DNA from: Brucella haematophila
GTDB lineage: Bacteria > Pseudomonadota > Alphaproteobacteria > Rhizobiales > Rhizobiaceae
DNA length: 64,000 nucleotides
NCBI RefSeq assembly: GCF_005938105.1
Contig: NZ_VCPE01000004.1
Location: forward strand, 1-64,000
Direction: 5' to 3'
In this document: in pieces, positions 34,803 through 43,611 of the stretch
Layout: each line of letters starts with the position of its first letter
Numbering within the stretch: position 1 is the first letter of the stretch
Translations under genes and position numbers: made by a program
The notes under the pieces: model-generated
What the model saw: only the letters and a program-made list of their open reading frames with translations
What the model was told of the DNA's origin: nothing
Database searches by the model: none

Positions 34803-34907
34803 ATGGTCAAGCTACAGCTCTTTTTCACAAAAGCCATGCCCTATATGGGAACGGGCTTCATGCTCGTCAATTTTGTGGCCTTACTCTATGCCGTCGTCAT
34901 CCACTGA
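34803..34907 (+). CDS. 34-aa membrane microprotein
   Basis: Short ORF starting MVKLQLFFTKAMPYMG, followed by a hydrophobic span FMLVNFVALLYAVVIH and stop. GGAGATGG lies three bases before the ATG, and a strong hairpin follows at 34935. The composition (Phe, Leu, Val, Met; two basic residues at the N-terminus) is that of a single-span inner-membrane peptide. It is too short for normal gene calling and has no named family that I recognise. Confidence 0.55.
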   Translation: MVKLQLFFTKAMPYMGTGFMLVNFVALLYAVVIH

Positions 34908-34934
34908 CGATCTTTATGAGGTCCATCGGCCCCG

Positions 34935-34955
34935 AAAAGGGCGCCGTAGCGCCCT
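34935..34955. terminator. Terminator between convergent small genes
   Basis: AAGGGCGC-CGTA-GCGCCCTT hairpin, 27 bases after the 34-aa ORF and just after the stop of the minus-strand gene at 34959. On the minus strand it is followed by TTCGGGG, on the plus strand by CGTTA. Confidence 0.65.
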
Positions 34956-34958
34956 TCG

Positions 34959-35330
34959 TTACTTAACGACGTGCCACACGCCGCCCTTGCCATCACCCTT
35001 GGCGTCGCCCTTCTTCATGTCTTCGTGGTAACGATAAAGCGGCATGCCTTTATAGGCCCACATGTCCTTACCATCCATGGCCTTGACGACCGAGAAATCT
35101 GTGTCCGCTTTCGAGGCCTTTTCTGCATGAAATGCAGGCCACATTTTCAGACATTGGGCATCGCATGACGATTTACCGCCCATATCCTTGTCGAAGGTGT
35201 AGAGCGTCATGCCTTTCGGCGTGACCAGCATTTTGCCGGACGGGCTGTCCATCATTTTGGCAGGTTCGGCAGCAAATGCGCCAGCGGTCGACAGCGCGAC
35301 CAATCCGAGTGCTAGAAACATCGTTTTCAC
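34959..35330 (-). CDS. Secreted COG4315-type repeat protein
   Basis: A 123-aa exported protein with signal peptide (MKTMFLALGLVALSTAGAFA). The mature part carries two copies of the 'secreted repeat of unknown function': KMLVTPKGMTLYTFDKDMGG with SSCDAQCLKMWPAF, and the second MWAYKGMPLYRYHEDMKKGD ending GGVWHVVK. The C-x-x-x-C-x-x-x-W-P motif is characteristic. These periplasmic proteins of unknown role are widespread. Single gene with the shared terminator at its end. Confidence 0.88.
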   Translation of the reverse strand: MKTMFLALGLVALSTAGAFAAEPAKMMDSPSGKMLVTPKGMTLYTFDKDMGGKSSCDAQCLKMWPAFHAEKASKADTDFSVVKAMDGKDMWAYKGMPLYRYHEDMKKGDAKGDGKGGVWHVVK

Positions 35331-35438
35331 GGCATATCCTCCTTGGATTCGGAAGACAGGCTTATGATCGTTATAACTTTGCCTGTTCCTTCCAAGGAGA
35401 ATTGTGCGCCCGGTTACCGCCTGAAATATGGCGCAGCA

Positions 35439-35849
35439 TCAGTTCGCGGCAGGAACCGGACAGCTCATATCGCCTTCTTCACAGCTCAGATATTTCTGGA
35501 ACTGTTCGTTGCGCTGCTTGGTCAGATCGGTTTTGCAAGAGGCAACGAGCATCGAATGGATGGTGCCTCCCGATGAATCCGCGGTCGTGAAATCACATTC
35601 AGCATCGCGGAATGCAATCCAGGCACGCTGAGCTTTGACAAACAGCTTCTTGCCGTCCGCATCATCGGCGAGACGCTTCTGGATTTCCTTGAAGCTGGCA
35701 TTCAGCTTCGTGTCTGCAGCAGAAAAATCATCGCCTGCACACTGGGTCATTGTGGCTTGGTCTTGCGCATTGGCGCATTTATTGGAAGCCGCTGTTGCCG
35801 GCAGTGAAAGAAAAAACAAAGAAACACTCAGAGCGGTAATCCGTAGCAT
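35439..35849 (-). CDS. LprI-like (DUF1311) secreted protein
   Basis: A 136-aa exported protein: signal peptide MLRITALSVSLFFLSLPATA, then the LprI/DUF1311 domain. This shows CANAQDQATMTQCAGDDFSAADTKL, a helix with LNASFKEIQKRL, the conserved AQRAWIAFRDAECDF and SMLVASCKTDLTKQRNEQ. Family members in mycobacteria inhibit lysozyme; here the role is inferred to be in the envelope. Six cysteines in the mature part suggest disulfides. Single gene. Confidence 0.88.
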   Translation of the reverse strand: MLRITALSVSLFFLSLPATAASNKCANAQDQATMTQCAGDDFSAADTKLNASFKEIQKRLADDADGKKLFVKAQRAWIAFRDAECDFTTADSSGGTIHSMLVASCKTDLTKQRNEQFQKYLSCEEGDMSCPVPAAN

Positions 35850-35972
35850 TCAAACTCTCCCAAGCGCAAAAGACCCTTTCATAAAACTATAGTCTTTCCT
35901 GTTCGCAATGCATCTTAAACAGCTAATATAGGTTAACCGCCGAAAAGCCGAGAAAATTGCGGCTGATATTGC

Positions 35973-36155
35973 TTATTTCTGATCGCTGCTTGTGGCTCTT
36001 TGTTCAATCCAGTCGCGCGCGGCCTGCCAGCTCCCAAAAGCCTTGCGCTGATCGTGGATCGCATAGGCGACCCAACGTTCCCCGGGGTTATCGGAATCTT
36101 CGGGGATAATGGTGCCAATGCGATTACCATAGCTGTCCTGCACTGGATAAATCAT
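35973..36155 (-). CDS. Small hypothetical protein, 60 aa
   Basis: Soluble protein starting MIYPVQDSYGNRIGTIIPED, with a central W-V-A-Y-A-I-H stretch and a helix at the end (FGSWQAARDWIEQRA). The beta-strand/helix order looks like a compact single domain, but I cannot name a family. ATG 36155 is preceded by GGGAGG; a longer form to 36296 would include unlikely sequence. It lies upstream of, and divergent from, the DUF4239-like gene. Confidence 0.6.
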   Translation of the reverse strand: MIYPVQDSYGNRIGTIIPEDSDNPGERWVAYAIHDQRKAFGSWQAARDWIEQRATSSDQK

Positions 36156-36295
36156 CGAAGCTCCCTCCCCGGAGATTTTTTGTAATGGTCGTCTGCAACG
36201 ACCTTTCTGTTCATTGTTTTTACACTCGATTGCCAGCGCCAAACCAGCAGTTATTATTGTTCCCACTATTTTGGGGTATGGCGGAGGAATAAACA

Positions 36296-37090
36296 ATGCT
36301 CACTACACTTATAGAACTTCCCACCTACGCTGTATTTTTATTTTTCATCGCCTTTGCGATTATACTGTATAGCGCCGGTTATGGTGCACTGCGATATCTC
36401 AGCAGGCACGCGAAGCACGATATCTTTTCCATACCCGCTCCCGCTTTTCTCGGCACGATTGCAACGGCATGGGCGCTTTCAATGGGCTTTGTGGCTGCTG
36501 ACGCCTGGTCGCTCAATTCCCGCGCCGATTTTTCCGTCAGCAAGGAACGCTCTGCCATCCATCGGTTGCTGGACACAGCGAGCCCCATCGTTCTCGACAA
36601 CGCGGAATTGAAAACTGCGGTGCTGAACTATCGCACCATCGTCATCGACGACGAATGGGGTCAGCAGAACAATACGGTTTCCACATTGGACGTGGACCAC
36701 GCGATTCTGGGAATTCGCGCAATCGTCCAAAAGATTGCACTTTCTGGCCTGCCCGGCCCGATAGTTTCGCAGCTCGTCAATGATTTTGATGAGCTTCAGG
36801 ATGCCCGTAACGAGCGGCTGGCCGTCGCCAGCTCGTCGATTGACGAATCCAAGTGGTATCTCGTCCTGTTCCTGACCTTGCTGACGGCGATCACAATTGC
36901 CGCTGTCCATGCTGACCGTCCGCTCGCCGGAAAGCGCGCTCTGGTCCTTTATGTACTGACGGGCACGATCAGCCTCTGGATTCTAGCAAACCACGCCAAT
37001 CCTTATGTCGGCATGGGGGACCTCAAGCCAGACCTGCTCTTCTCCGCACAACGGCATTCTCCAGCCCCGACACAGCCCGCTGGATCGTGA
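36296..37090 (+). CDS. DUF4239-like membrane protein
   Basis: A 264-aa protein with two hydrophobic segments at the N-terminus (TYAVFLFFIAFAIILYSAGY and LGTIATAWALSMGFVAADAW), a ~110-residue soluble middle, and two at the C-terminus (WYLVLFLTLLTAITIAAVHA and ALVLYVLTGTISLWILANH). This arrangement, and the soluble part with the LDTASPIVLDNAELKTAV and NERLAVASSSI phrases, fit the DUF4239 (bestrophin-like) family. Function unknown. GGAGGA lies eight bases before ATG 36296. The last ~10 residues are Pro/Ser-rich. Confidence 0.78.
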   Translation: MLTTLIELPTYAVFLFFIAFAIILYSAGYGALRYLSRHAKHDIFSIPAPAFLGTIATAWALSMGFVAADAWSLNSRADFSVSKERSAIHRLLDTASPIVLDNAELKTAVLNYRTIVIDDEWGQQNNTVSTLDVDHAILGIRAIVQKIALSGLPGPIVSQLVNDFDELQDARNERLAVASSSIDESKWYLVLFLTLLTAITIAAVHADRPLAGKRALVLYVLTGTISLWILANHANPYVGMGDLKPDLLFSAQRHSPAPTQPAGS

Positions 37091-37365
37091 ATGATGATTT
37101 TGGCGGGCCATATGGGAAATTGACTGATCACGCGCCTGTGCGCGTCCTGAGCCATTTATTTCGCAACGAACGAACAACATCAGCGTTGCGCTCAAATGCA
37201 TCACCACATGAGAGCGATTCGCGCTCTGCACATGACAATCTGAAGACGGATGAATTTGGCAAACCAGAATGGACGCAGCACGAATGTGTCTTATTCTGCT
37301 GTTAAAGCAAAACTTGATCTGCGTTATGTAAGCTATTGAGATATTAGCGACTTCAAAAGTTGAAG

Positions 37366-37440
37366 TGGCTCCCCGGGCCGGATTCGAACCAGCGACCAAC
37401 CGGTTAACAGCCGGTTGCTCTACCACTGAGCTACCGGGGA
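37366..37440 (-). tRNA. tRNA-Asn (anticodon GTT)
   Basis: On the minus strand: acceptor TCCCCGG/CCGGGGA, D-arm GCTC...GAGC, anticodon stem CCGG/CCGG with loop CTGTTAA (anticodon GTT, asparagine), T-arm GCTGG-TTCGAAT-CCGGC, and encoded CCA at 37366-37368. The 75-nt length is normal. The ~275 bp between the DUF4239 gene and this tRNA show no gene I can support. Confidence 0.97.
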
Positions 37441-37590
37441 ACAGGTGCTCGTTGCGTCAGCGAGGTGGCGTATAGCAAAAGGATTTCGGGTTTGCAAAGG
37501 GCAAAATTGAATTTTTTCCAACTTTTTGCATCTGCCTCACGAAACCCTATATTCTCTGGGACATTCAGACGTAAAAAATATCGAGCAGCA

Positions 37591-37905
37591 ATGGAGAGAC
37601 TTGGTCCAGTGAACGAAGAAACGAACCCAAAAGCGCCTCGCAAGGTCATTTTGATTCTCGGTCGGCGAATCCCGATTCCTCAATCGGTGATGATGCGGCG
37701 CGTTTTGGGTGGTTCTCTGGTGGCTGGGGGCGCACTTGGCTTCTTGCCGGTGCTCGGTTTCTGGATGCTGCCGCTTGGATTGATCGTACTTTCTCACGAT
37801 TCTCATCGCGTTCGCCGCATTCGCCGGCGCAGCGAAATATACATCTGGCGGAAATGGGTTCGGCGCAACGCGTCGTCAAATGCAAACGGCAGTGCGGGGA
37901 GCTGA
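37591..37905 (+). CDS. Small basic membrane protein
   Basis: About 104 aa. A hydrophilic start, then IPIPQSVMMRRVLGGSLVAG and a hydrophobic hairpin (GALGFLPVLGFWMLPLGLIVLS), ending in a very basic segment (HRVRRIRRRSEIYIWRKWVRR). The 'G-F-L-P-V-L-G-F-W-M-L-P-L-G' hairpin is seen in small PGPGW-like membrane proteins of alphaproteobacteria. Start uncertain: ATG 37591 or GTG 37609. Function unknown. A hairpin ATGGCCC...GGGCCAT at 37965-37991 lies between it and the convergent AraC gene. Confidence 0.65.
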   Translation: MERLGPVNEETNPKAPRKVILILGRRIPIPQSVMMRRVLGGSLVAGGALGFLPVLGFWMLPLGLIVLSHDSHRVRRIRRRSEIYIWRKWVRRNASSNANGSAGS

Positions 37906-38015
37906 CGCGCCTCCCCCTCGTTAACAACTTCCAGCAACATCCAGAATCAGCTCCAGAAAAGCGATATGGCCCAGCGAGAAGCCGGGCCATCCTGAGTCTG
38001 TCGTCAGTTGGTGTT

Positions 38016-38918
38016 TCAGGACAGGTTCTTCCGCCGTTGCGCATAACTACGCCGACGGACTTCTCCCGGTGTCAGATGGCGGTATTTGCGCAGCGCGGTC
38101 GTCATGTGGCTCTGGCTGGAAAAGCCCAGCGTGGCGGCAAGCTCGCTCAAGGAGATATCGGTTTCACGAAGACAGCGTTCAGCTTCGTCCAGCCGCAGCC
38201 GCATGAGGTATTGATGCGGCGTGAGACCGAAGCTCGCGCGAAAGCAGGTTGCAAAATGGCCCGCTGAAATACCGATCAATGACGCCATGTCGGGCACAGA
38301 CACCTGCTGGCGATAATGTTCCTTAAGATAGTTCTCGATCTGGCGACAGGCATAGTTGCTGAGCCCGAACTGCTGCTTGTTGCTGCCCCTAGCGATTGAT
38401 GCGTTGCGCACCAGCACACCCGTCAGCACGGTGCGGAAAGCATCCATGTAGGCCCCACTCACATGCGGTGAGACTTGCAGCTCGCCCCACAAAATTTGCG
38501 CCAGTTGCAGGCATTGCCTGTTGGAAAAATGCAGTGGCGTCCAATTGTGAGAAGCCTCATCACCCTCTTCCGCCGAGAAGAAGGAATCATCGAGCGTAAC
38601 CGTCAGATGTGCGGTGTTTTTGGGCCATACGATTGCACAGCTCATATGAGCGGGAATGATGAACGTCATCCCCGCTGGACAGTTTATGATTTCCTCAGCC
38701 CCCTCGAAGGGTTTCCATTTCAGCCCACGCACCATTTCAAGCACGATGATGGCTATGGTTTCGAGTGACTGATAGGTCCTCTCACCAATGTCTGAAAAGC
38801 CATAATCTATATTCTGCTTGTCACCGCCACCCAGCGACGCCAGCTGCATTGAATTGATTACAGGCGATGGATCATAAGTCGATAAATTCATTGAATTATT
38901 CTTCATGACTATGCTCAT
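38016..38918 (-). CDS. AraC-family transcriptional regulator
   Basis: A 300-aa regulator. The N-terminal ~190 residues form a cupin-like sensing domain (no close match recognised). The C-terminal ~100 residues contain the two AraC HTHs: SVPDMASLIGISAGHFATCF with RASFGLTPHQYLMRLRLDEA, and SLSELAATLGFSSQSHMTTALRKYRHLTPGEVR. The start at 38918 follows GAGGAT; longer forms to 38969 are possible. It is divergent from the ABC importer operon across ~620 bp and may regulate it, although that operon also encodes a LacI-type protein. Confidence 0.88.
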   Translation of the reverse strand: MSIVMKNNSMNLSTYDPSPVINSMQLASLGGGDKQNIDYGFSDIGERTYQSLETIAIIVLEMVRGLKWKPFEGAEEIINCPAGMTFIIPAHMSCAIVWPKNTAHLTVTLDDSFFSAEEGDEASHNWTPLHFSNRQCLQLAQILWGELQVSPHVSGAYMDAFRTVLTGVLVRNASIARGSNKQQFGLSNYACRQIENYLKEHYRQQVSVPDMASLIGISAGHFATCFRASFGLTPHQYLMRLRLDEAERCLRETDISLSELAATLGFSSQSHMTTALRKYRHLTPGEVRRRSYAQRRKNLS

Positions 38919-39537
38919 ACTATCCTCAATCATCAAACCGGAAAAAAGAATAAATATTGGGAGCACCACGGGTTCAAATGAATGGACTCAAAACCTGTAT
39001 TCCCCCTGCGTTTCAGAAAATCAAAACGGCCTTCCCTCAAAAACCGTGTGAATGCCGCAAATCAATCATTAGTTGCAATTGAAAGTTTATGCAACCGAAT
39101 TGTTGAAGCCGCGCAAATCGTGTTGTGACCCGAAGTAAGGCCGCGTTTTTGCACCCTCCCTTTGCTCTTATTAGCAACGTCTCATGTGAATCAGGCGGAT
39201 ATAGGGGCTATTGCACGCCATTGCATTTTTGCTTCCGTCGGAAACAGAAATGCAGCGCGGGTCAGCTTCCCGCGACGGCTCCATCATCGATCTTAAACAA
39301 TGGACCTGACCTGTCCGAATTGAATGCAAAGCTGTCCACAATGGCTGCCCTGCGTCACACCGCTGTAATAAATCCCCATTAAACAACCATCCATGATGTT
39401 GGGGCAGCGCATCGTACCTGTTTCTCCAGTCGAACCAATTTGCCGCTTGTCGAGGTCTCACAAAGATGTTTCAATCTGAATTGCACGGCTGTGCAGAAAG
39501 AATAAAAACAGCCGGCGATCCTGGGGAGGAGACGCCT
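38919..39537. other. Long intergenic region upstream of the ABC importer
   Basis: About 620 bp without a supportable gene. Short ORFs here (39125-39382 plus; 39171-39461 minus) lack ribosome-binding sites. The region presumably carries the divergent promoters for the AraC gene and the importer, but I see no convincing operator palindrome. Confidence 0.3.
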
Positions 39538-40611
39538 ATGCCAGCTTTTCTGGAGGTTGCGAGCGCGCGCGTTCGTTACGGCAATAATGAGGTTCTCAAA
39601 GGGGTTGATCTGTCGGTCCGCAAGGGCGAATTCGTTGCCTTGCTCGGATCTTCGGGGTGTGGAAAAACAACCTTGCTTCGTGCAATCGCAGGTTTCAATA
39701 CACCGAGCAGCGGCGCAATCAAGGTCAATGGTGCGGATGTAACCCGGTTGCCACCAGACAAGCGCGGCATGGCACTCGTGTTCCAGTCCTACGCGCTATG
39801 GCCTCACATGACGGTTGCGCAAAATATCGGTTATGGCTTGCGCATTCGTGGCATCGCAAAAGACACAATCAAGCAGAAGGTGCAGGACGTTGCCCGCCTG
39901 CTTGGCCTTGATGCGCTGCTGGAAAGAAAGCCCACGGCGCTTTCCGGCGGCCAGCGCCAGCGTGTTGCGCTTGGCCGCGCACTGGCCATACAGCCGGATA
40001 TCCTGCTTCTCGACGAACCACTCTCCAATCTCGACGCGCGTATTCGCCTGTCGGTACGCCATGAGATTAGCGCCCTGCAACGCCGCTTGGGCATTACGGC
40101 CGTGCACGTTACCCATGATCGTGAAGAGGCCATGGTGATGGCCGACAGGATCGTCATTCTCAACAATGGCGAGATTGCCCAGGCTGGCGCGCCGGAGGAG
40201 GTTTATAATCACCCAGCCTCCGATTTTGTTGCCGCCTTCATGGGCGCGGAAAACCTGATCGAACTGCCGGTCTCCGTCAAAGCGGACAAGATTGAAATCG
40301 CGGCGGGCACACATAACAAGCCGAGCACCATTCCAGCCGGGAGAAGAAACCTTTCCGATGGCATCGCCTCCGCGCGTTTCCGTAGTGAAGCGGCACAACT
40401 CGCCAACCCGGGCACCGCGCCTAACCGCAACGAACCCGCACTCGTTCTTGCAGGCACGGTAGAGCAGACCAGCTATCCCGGTGGTCTCTGGCGGCACATG
40501 GTTCGTATTGGTGACCGCCACATTATGGTAGATGCGCAGGAGAGCCATCAACCGGGATCAGAGGTTGAAATCCATATACCCGAACAAGCACTTTTTCTCT
40601 TCGACAAGTAG
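39538..40611 (+). CDS. ABC transporter ATP-binding protein (Fe3+/polyamine/phosphonate type)
   Basis: A 357-aa ATPase of the MalK/PotA/FbpC branch. Walker A GSSGCGKTT, Q-loop FQSYALWPHMTV, signature LSGGQRQRVALGRALA, Walker B ILLLDEPLSNLDA and H-loop VTHDREEAM are all present. The C-terminal ~120 residues form a TOBE-type regulatory domain, longer than average and ending VEIHIPEQALFLF. The start at 39538 follows GGAGGAGA. It energises the two permeases downstream. The family imports small anionic or cationic solutes; the substrate is unresolved. Confidence 0.92.
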   Translation: MPAFLEVASARVRYGNNEVLKGVDLSVRKGEFVALLGSSGCGKTTLLRAIAGFNTPSSGAIKVNGADVTRLPPDKRGMALVFQSYALWPHMTVAQNIGYGLRIRGIAKDTIKQKVQDVARLLGLDALLERKPTALSGGQRQRVALGRALAIQPDILLLDEPLSNLDARIRLSVRHEISALQRRLGITAVHVTHDREEAMVMADRIVILNNGEIAQAGAPEEVYNHPASDFVAAFMGAENLIELPVSVKADKIEIAAGTHNKPSTIPAGRRNLSDGIASARFRSEAAQLANPGTAPNRNEPALVLAGTVEQTSYPGGLWRHMVRIGDRHIMVDAQESHQPGSEVEIHIPEQALFLFDK

Positions 40612-40660
40612 TCCCGTAACAGCTTTGCCGGGCGGCATTGCGGCTCGGCCATTGTGAGTA

Positions 40661-40684
40661 CTGCGGGCTTCAAATGGCCCGCAG
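40661..40684 (+). terminator. Stem-loop between ATPase and binding-protein genes
   Basis: CTGCGGGC-TTCAAATG-GCCCGCAG, a perfect 8-bp stem in the 164-bp gap. Placed inside the operon, it could reduce read-through or protect the downstream mRNA so that the binding protein is made in excess. There is no U-run. Confidence 0.45.
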
Positions 40685-40775
40685 CCGCCTGAAATTCCCG
40701 ATGAAACAACAGGATGCATGGCATCCCAATCGCAATCAACAAAACCGGTCCATCCGGATTTAACAGGAGTTTTTC

Positions 40776-41909
40776 ATGAGAACGGTCCTGAAAGCAGCAG
40801 TGGTGCTCGGCCTTACCGTTGCCCCTGCGTCTGCCGGCGAACTGACGGTACTCACCGCCGGCGACCAGAACATGGTCGACTACGTCAACCAGTATCTCGG
40901 ACCTTTGTTCGAGAAGGAAAATCCGGGCACGACCGTGCGCGTTGTCGGCACCGGTCCGGGTGATGCGGGTTCGCAGAAGATTCTCGAACGTTTCGAGGCC
41001 CAGTCCAAGGCTGGCGTCGAAAAGTGGGATACGGATGTTGCCGTCATCCATGAGAAATTTGCCGGACCGATGGTCACCGGCAAGTTCCTCGAAAATTATC
41101 GTGGCAAGATCGAAACCGGCAAGCTGGTAACCCGCGACAATGCCAAGATGGCGCTCGGTACCAATGTTGACGGCTATGTCATGCCGATGTTCAACAGCCA
41201 GACCGCGCTTGCCTATAATCCGGCGCTCGTCCCAAACCCGCCGAAGAGCTACGACGAACTGGTCGCCTGGGCCAAGGAAAACCCGAAGCAGTTCGGCTAT
41301 AACGGCATCAAGGGCGGCGCTTCGGGCGTCAGTTTCGTGATGGGCTGGATCTATGCCTATGGCGGCGATGCGAACAAGCTTCAGCAGGGACCGTTCGAAG
41401 AAGGCGAAGCCAAGAACTGGGATAAGGCTTTTGCATCGCTGAAGGAATTCACCAAGAACGCGACACTGACGCCGGGCAATGCCGGAACGCTCGACATGCT
41501 GAGCCGTGGTGAAATCGCCATGGGTCCGGTCTGGGTCGATATGTTCTATTCGTGGAAAGCCAATGGCCAGCTGCCACCGGAAATGAAGCTTGTTCTGCCG
41601 GAACCGGGCATGCCGGGCCAGCCGATGCACTATGTGATCCCGGAAAAGAGCGCGAATAAAGAACTGGCCGAAAAGTTCGTTGCGCTGGCGACCAGCCCCA
41701 AGGTTCAGGCAGAAGGTATCGTGAAGCGCTTCAACTGGTATCCGGGTATCGACGCCGACAACGTCAAGTCGGAACTCGACGCCGACACCTGGGCCAAGCT
41801 TTTCACCGATATCTCGGCTGACGATCTGGCGAAGTTCGGCAAGTCCTTCCCGATTGCTCCTTACAACACCGCGATTCTCGAAGCCTATGAACGTCAGGTT
41901 GGCAACTGA
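40776..41909 (+). CDS. ABC transporter substrate-binding protein
   Basis: A 377-aa periplasmic protein of the type 1/13 extracellular solute-binding family: signal peptide MRTVLKAAVVLGLTVAPASAG, then ELTVLTAGDQNMVDYVNQYL, a GPGDAGSQKILERFEAQSKAG loop and VDGYVMPMFNSQTALAYNP. The fold is that of Fe3+, spermidine or phosphonate binding proteins. The absence of the paired Tyr ligand motif (YY) argues against ferric iron. AGGAG lies before the ATG. The start of a second cistron group with the permeases follows the intra-operon stem-loop. Confidence 0.9.
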   Translation: MRTVLKAAVVLGLTVAPASAGELTVLTAGDQNMVDYVNQYLGPLFEKENPGTTVRVVGTGPGDAGSQKILERFEAQSKAGVEKWDTDVAVIHEKFAGPMVTGKFLENYRGKIETGKLVTRDNAKMALGTNVDGYVMPMFNSQTALAYNPALVPNPPKSYDELVAWAKENPKQFGYNGIKGGASGVSFVMGWIYAYGGDANKLQQGPFEEGEAKNWDKAFASLKEFTKNATLTPGNAGTLDMLSRGEIAMGPVWVDMFYSWKANGQLPPEMKLVLPEPGMPGQPMHYVIPEKSANKELAEKFVALATSPKVQAEGIVKRFNWYPGIDADNVKSELDADTWAKLFTDISADDLAKFGKSFPIAPYNTAILEAYERQVGN

Positions 41910-41975
41910 TAACCGCAGTGCCGGATGCGCCATCTCTGGTGCATCCGGTATTCCATCGTTTTCATGAGGTCTCGA

Positions 41976-42800
41976 ATGTCGCCAAGACTGACGGGTTTAC
42001 TGCTGGTCGCTCCTGCATTGGCGATCGTCGTGGTATTGTTCATCGTGCCGCTGTTCGGTGCCCTGACCGGTGCATTCTATGTTTCCGGCGAATGGGGCTT
42101 CGGCAATTTCACCAAGACATTCGAGCTTTATTCAAGCGACATCCTGTTCACGCTGCTGATCGTCGTGCTGTCTTCAGTGCTGATCGCGCTGTTTTCTATC
42201 GCGATTGGTGGTTACCTGACGCTTGGCTCCAATCCACGAGCAGTCGCTGTGCTTCGCTGGCTCTATCGCTGGCCGTTGTTCATTCCGTTTATCGTCGTCG
42301 GCCAGATATTACGAACCTTCCTCGCCAAGAACGGTCTGATGAACAGCCTGCTGATCGAAACCGGCATACTGACGCCGTTACAGGCGATGAGCTTTCTTGA
42401 CTGGCGCGGCATTACCATCGCGTTCGTCTGGAAACAGACACCCTTCGTCACCCTGCTTCTGGCAGGCGCCATGGCGTCACTCGACAGGAGCACCATCGAA
42501 TCCGCCCGCAATCTGGGTGCAGGACGCCTTCGCATCCTGATTGAGATCGTTTTGCCGCAAGTGCGCCAGACGCTGCTCGTGGGCCTTATTCTAAGCTTCG
42601 TGACCATGATGTCGGTATTGTCCGTACCGCTGATGATCAATGCGCAATCGCCCACAATGATCACCGCCAATATGGCCTTCCGTATCAACGCCTATGGCGA
42701 TTACGGGGTCGCCAACGCGCTCGGCACGATTTCGCTGCTGATGACCAGTCTGGTGGCGTGGATCTATCTGCGCCAGACCATGAAGGAGCACGGTAAATGA
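41976..42800 (+). CDS. ABC transporter permease 1
   Basis: A 274-aa inner-membrane permease with six spans (first LTGLLLVAPALAIVVVLFIV). The cytoplasmic EAA loop is ESARNLGAGRLRILIEIVLPQVRQTLLVG. ATG 41976 follows GAGGT by seven bases; an earlier ATG at 41964 or 41925 is less likely. It belongs to the binding-protein-dependent transport family with the next gene, which it overlaps (ATGA at 42797-42800). Confidence 0.9.
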   Translation: MSPRLTGLLLVAPALAIVVVLFIVPLFGALTGAFYVSGEWGFGNFTKTFELYSSDILFTLLIVVLSSVLIALFSIAIGGYLTLGSNPRAVAVLRWLYRWPLFIPFIVVGQILRTFLAKNGLMNSLLIETGILTPLQAMSFLDWRGITIAFVWKQTPFVTLLLAGAMASLDRSTIESARNLGAGRLRILIEIVLPQVRQTLLVGLILSFVTMMSVLSVPLMINAQSPTMITANMAFRINAYGDYGVANALGTISLLMTSLVAWIYLRQTMKEHGK

Positions 42801-43609
42801 GCACCACCTTCGACTGGCGCTGGATTCCGCGCGGCATCGTCCTCGGCCTTCTGGCCTTCGCAATCTTTGGCCCGCTGGCCAACCTCCTCCTGTGGGCCGT
42901 CGCGGAACGCTGGTATTTTCCCCACACGCTGCCGCTGCAATATGGTTTCTCCTTCTGGGCCAATGTGTTCTCGCCGCGCGGCAATGCACTGTCTTCGCTT
43001 GGAACCAGCGTCCTCATCGCGATCCTGACCGTGATCGTCTCGCTTGGTCTGGCCATTCCGGCTGGCTATGCGCTGGCACGGCTGAAACTGCCATTTCGCG
43101 GCCTGATCCTGCTGACGCTTCTGATCCCGCAGGCCTTTCCGAACCTGCCGGTCTATGTGAACATCGCACAGATGTTCTACTCCTTCGGCCTCAACGGCAC
43201 GATCATTGGCGTTGTGTTGGTGCATGTCACGCATGGGCTTGTCTATGCGGTCTGGATCGCAACCGCTGCCTTCTCAGCCATCGACAGCGAACTTGAAGAA
43301 GCGGCGCGTTCCATGGGCGCATCGGCACTGAAAACCTTCTTCGACATCACATTGCCAATTGCTGCACCGGGACTGCTGGCAAGCGCGATCTTCGTTTTCC
43401 TGGAATCGCTGGACGAGTTTACCGGCACGTATTTCGTGGGCGCACCGGACATTTCCACTCTGCCGCTCTTGCTCTATACGGCAAGTTCCGGCGGTAATTA
43501 TCAGATTGCATCAATCAGCGCTCTGATACTGCTTGTACCGTCGATTGCATTCATGTTCGTTGTCGAGCGGTTCCTCCGCGCCGATGTTCTTTCGAAAGTG
43601 GGACGCTAG
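42797..43609 (+). CDS. ABC transporter permease 2
   Basis: A 270-aa second permease subunit with six spans. The EAA loop reads LEEAARSMGASALKTFFDITLPIAAPGLLASAI, and the periplasmic end has DEFTGTYFVGAPDISTLPLLLY. The start is in an ATGA overlap with permease 1, giving coupled synthesis of the heterodimer. The next gene, a LacI regulator, starts two bases after its stop. Confidence 0.9.
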   Translation: MSTTFDWRWIPRGIVLGLLAFAIFGPLANLLLWAVAERWYFPHTLPLQYGFSFWANVFSPRGNALSSLGTSVLIAILTVIVSLGLAIPAGYALARLKLPFRGLILLTLLIPQAFPNLPVYVNIAQMFYSFGLNGTIIGVVLVHVTHGLVYAVWIATAAFSAIDSELEEAARSMGASALKTFFDITLPIAAPGLLASAIFVFLESLDEFTGTYFVGAPDISTLPLLLYTASSGGNYQIASISALILLVPSIAFMFVVERFLRADVLSKVGR

Positions 43610-43611
43610 AA

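Noticed and set aside
36983-37426. 147-codon minus ORF ending over tRNA-Asn
   Set aside because: It reads through the tRNA (typical artefact phrase at its N-terminus) and overlaps the DUF4239 gene end; no ribosome-binding site.
40548-41933. 461-codon minus ORF opposite the binding-protein gene
   Set aside because: Antisense shadow of a clear periplasmic binding protein gene.
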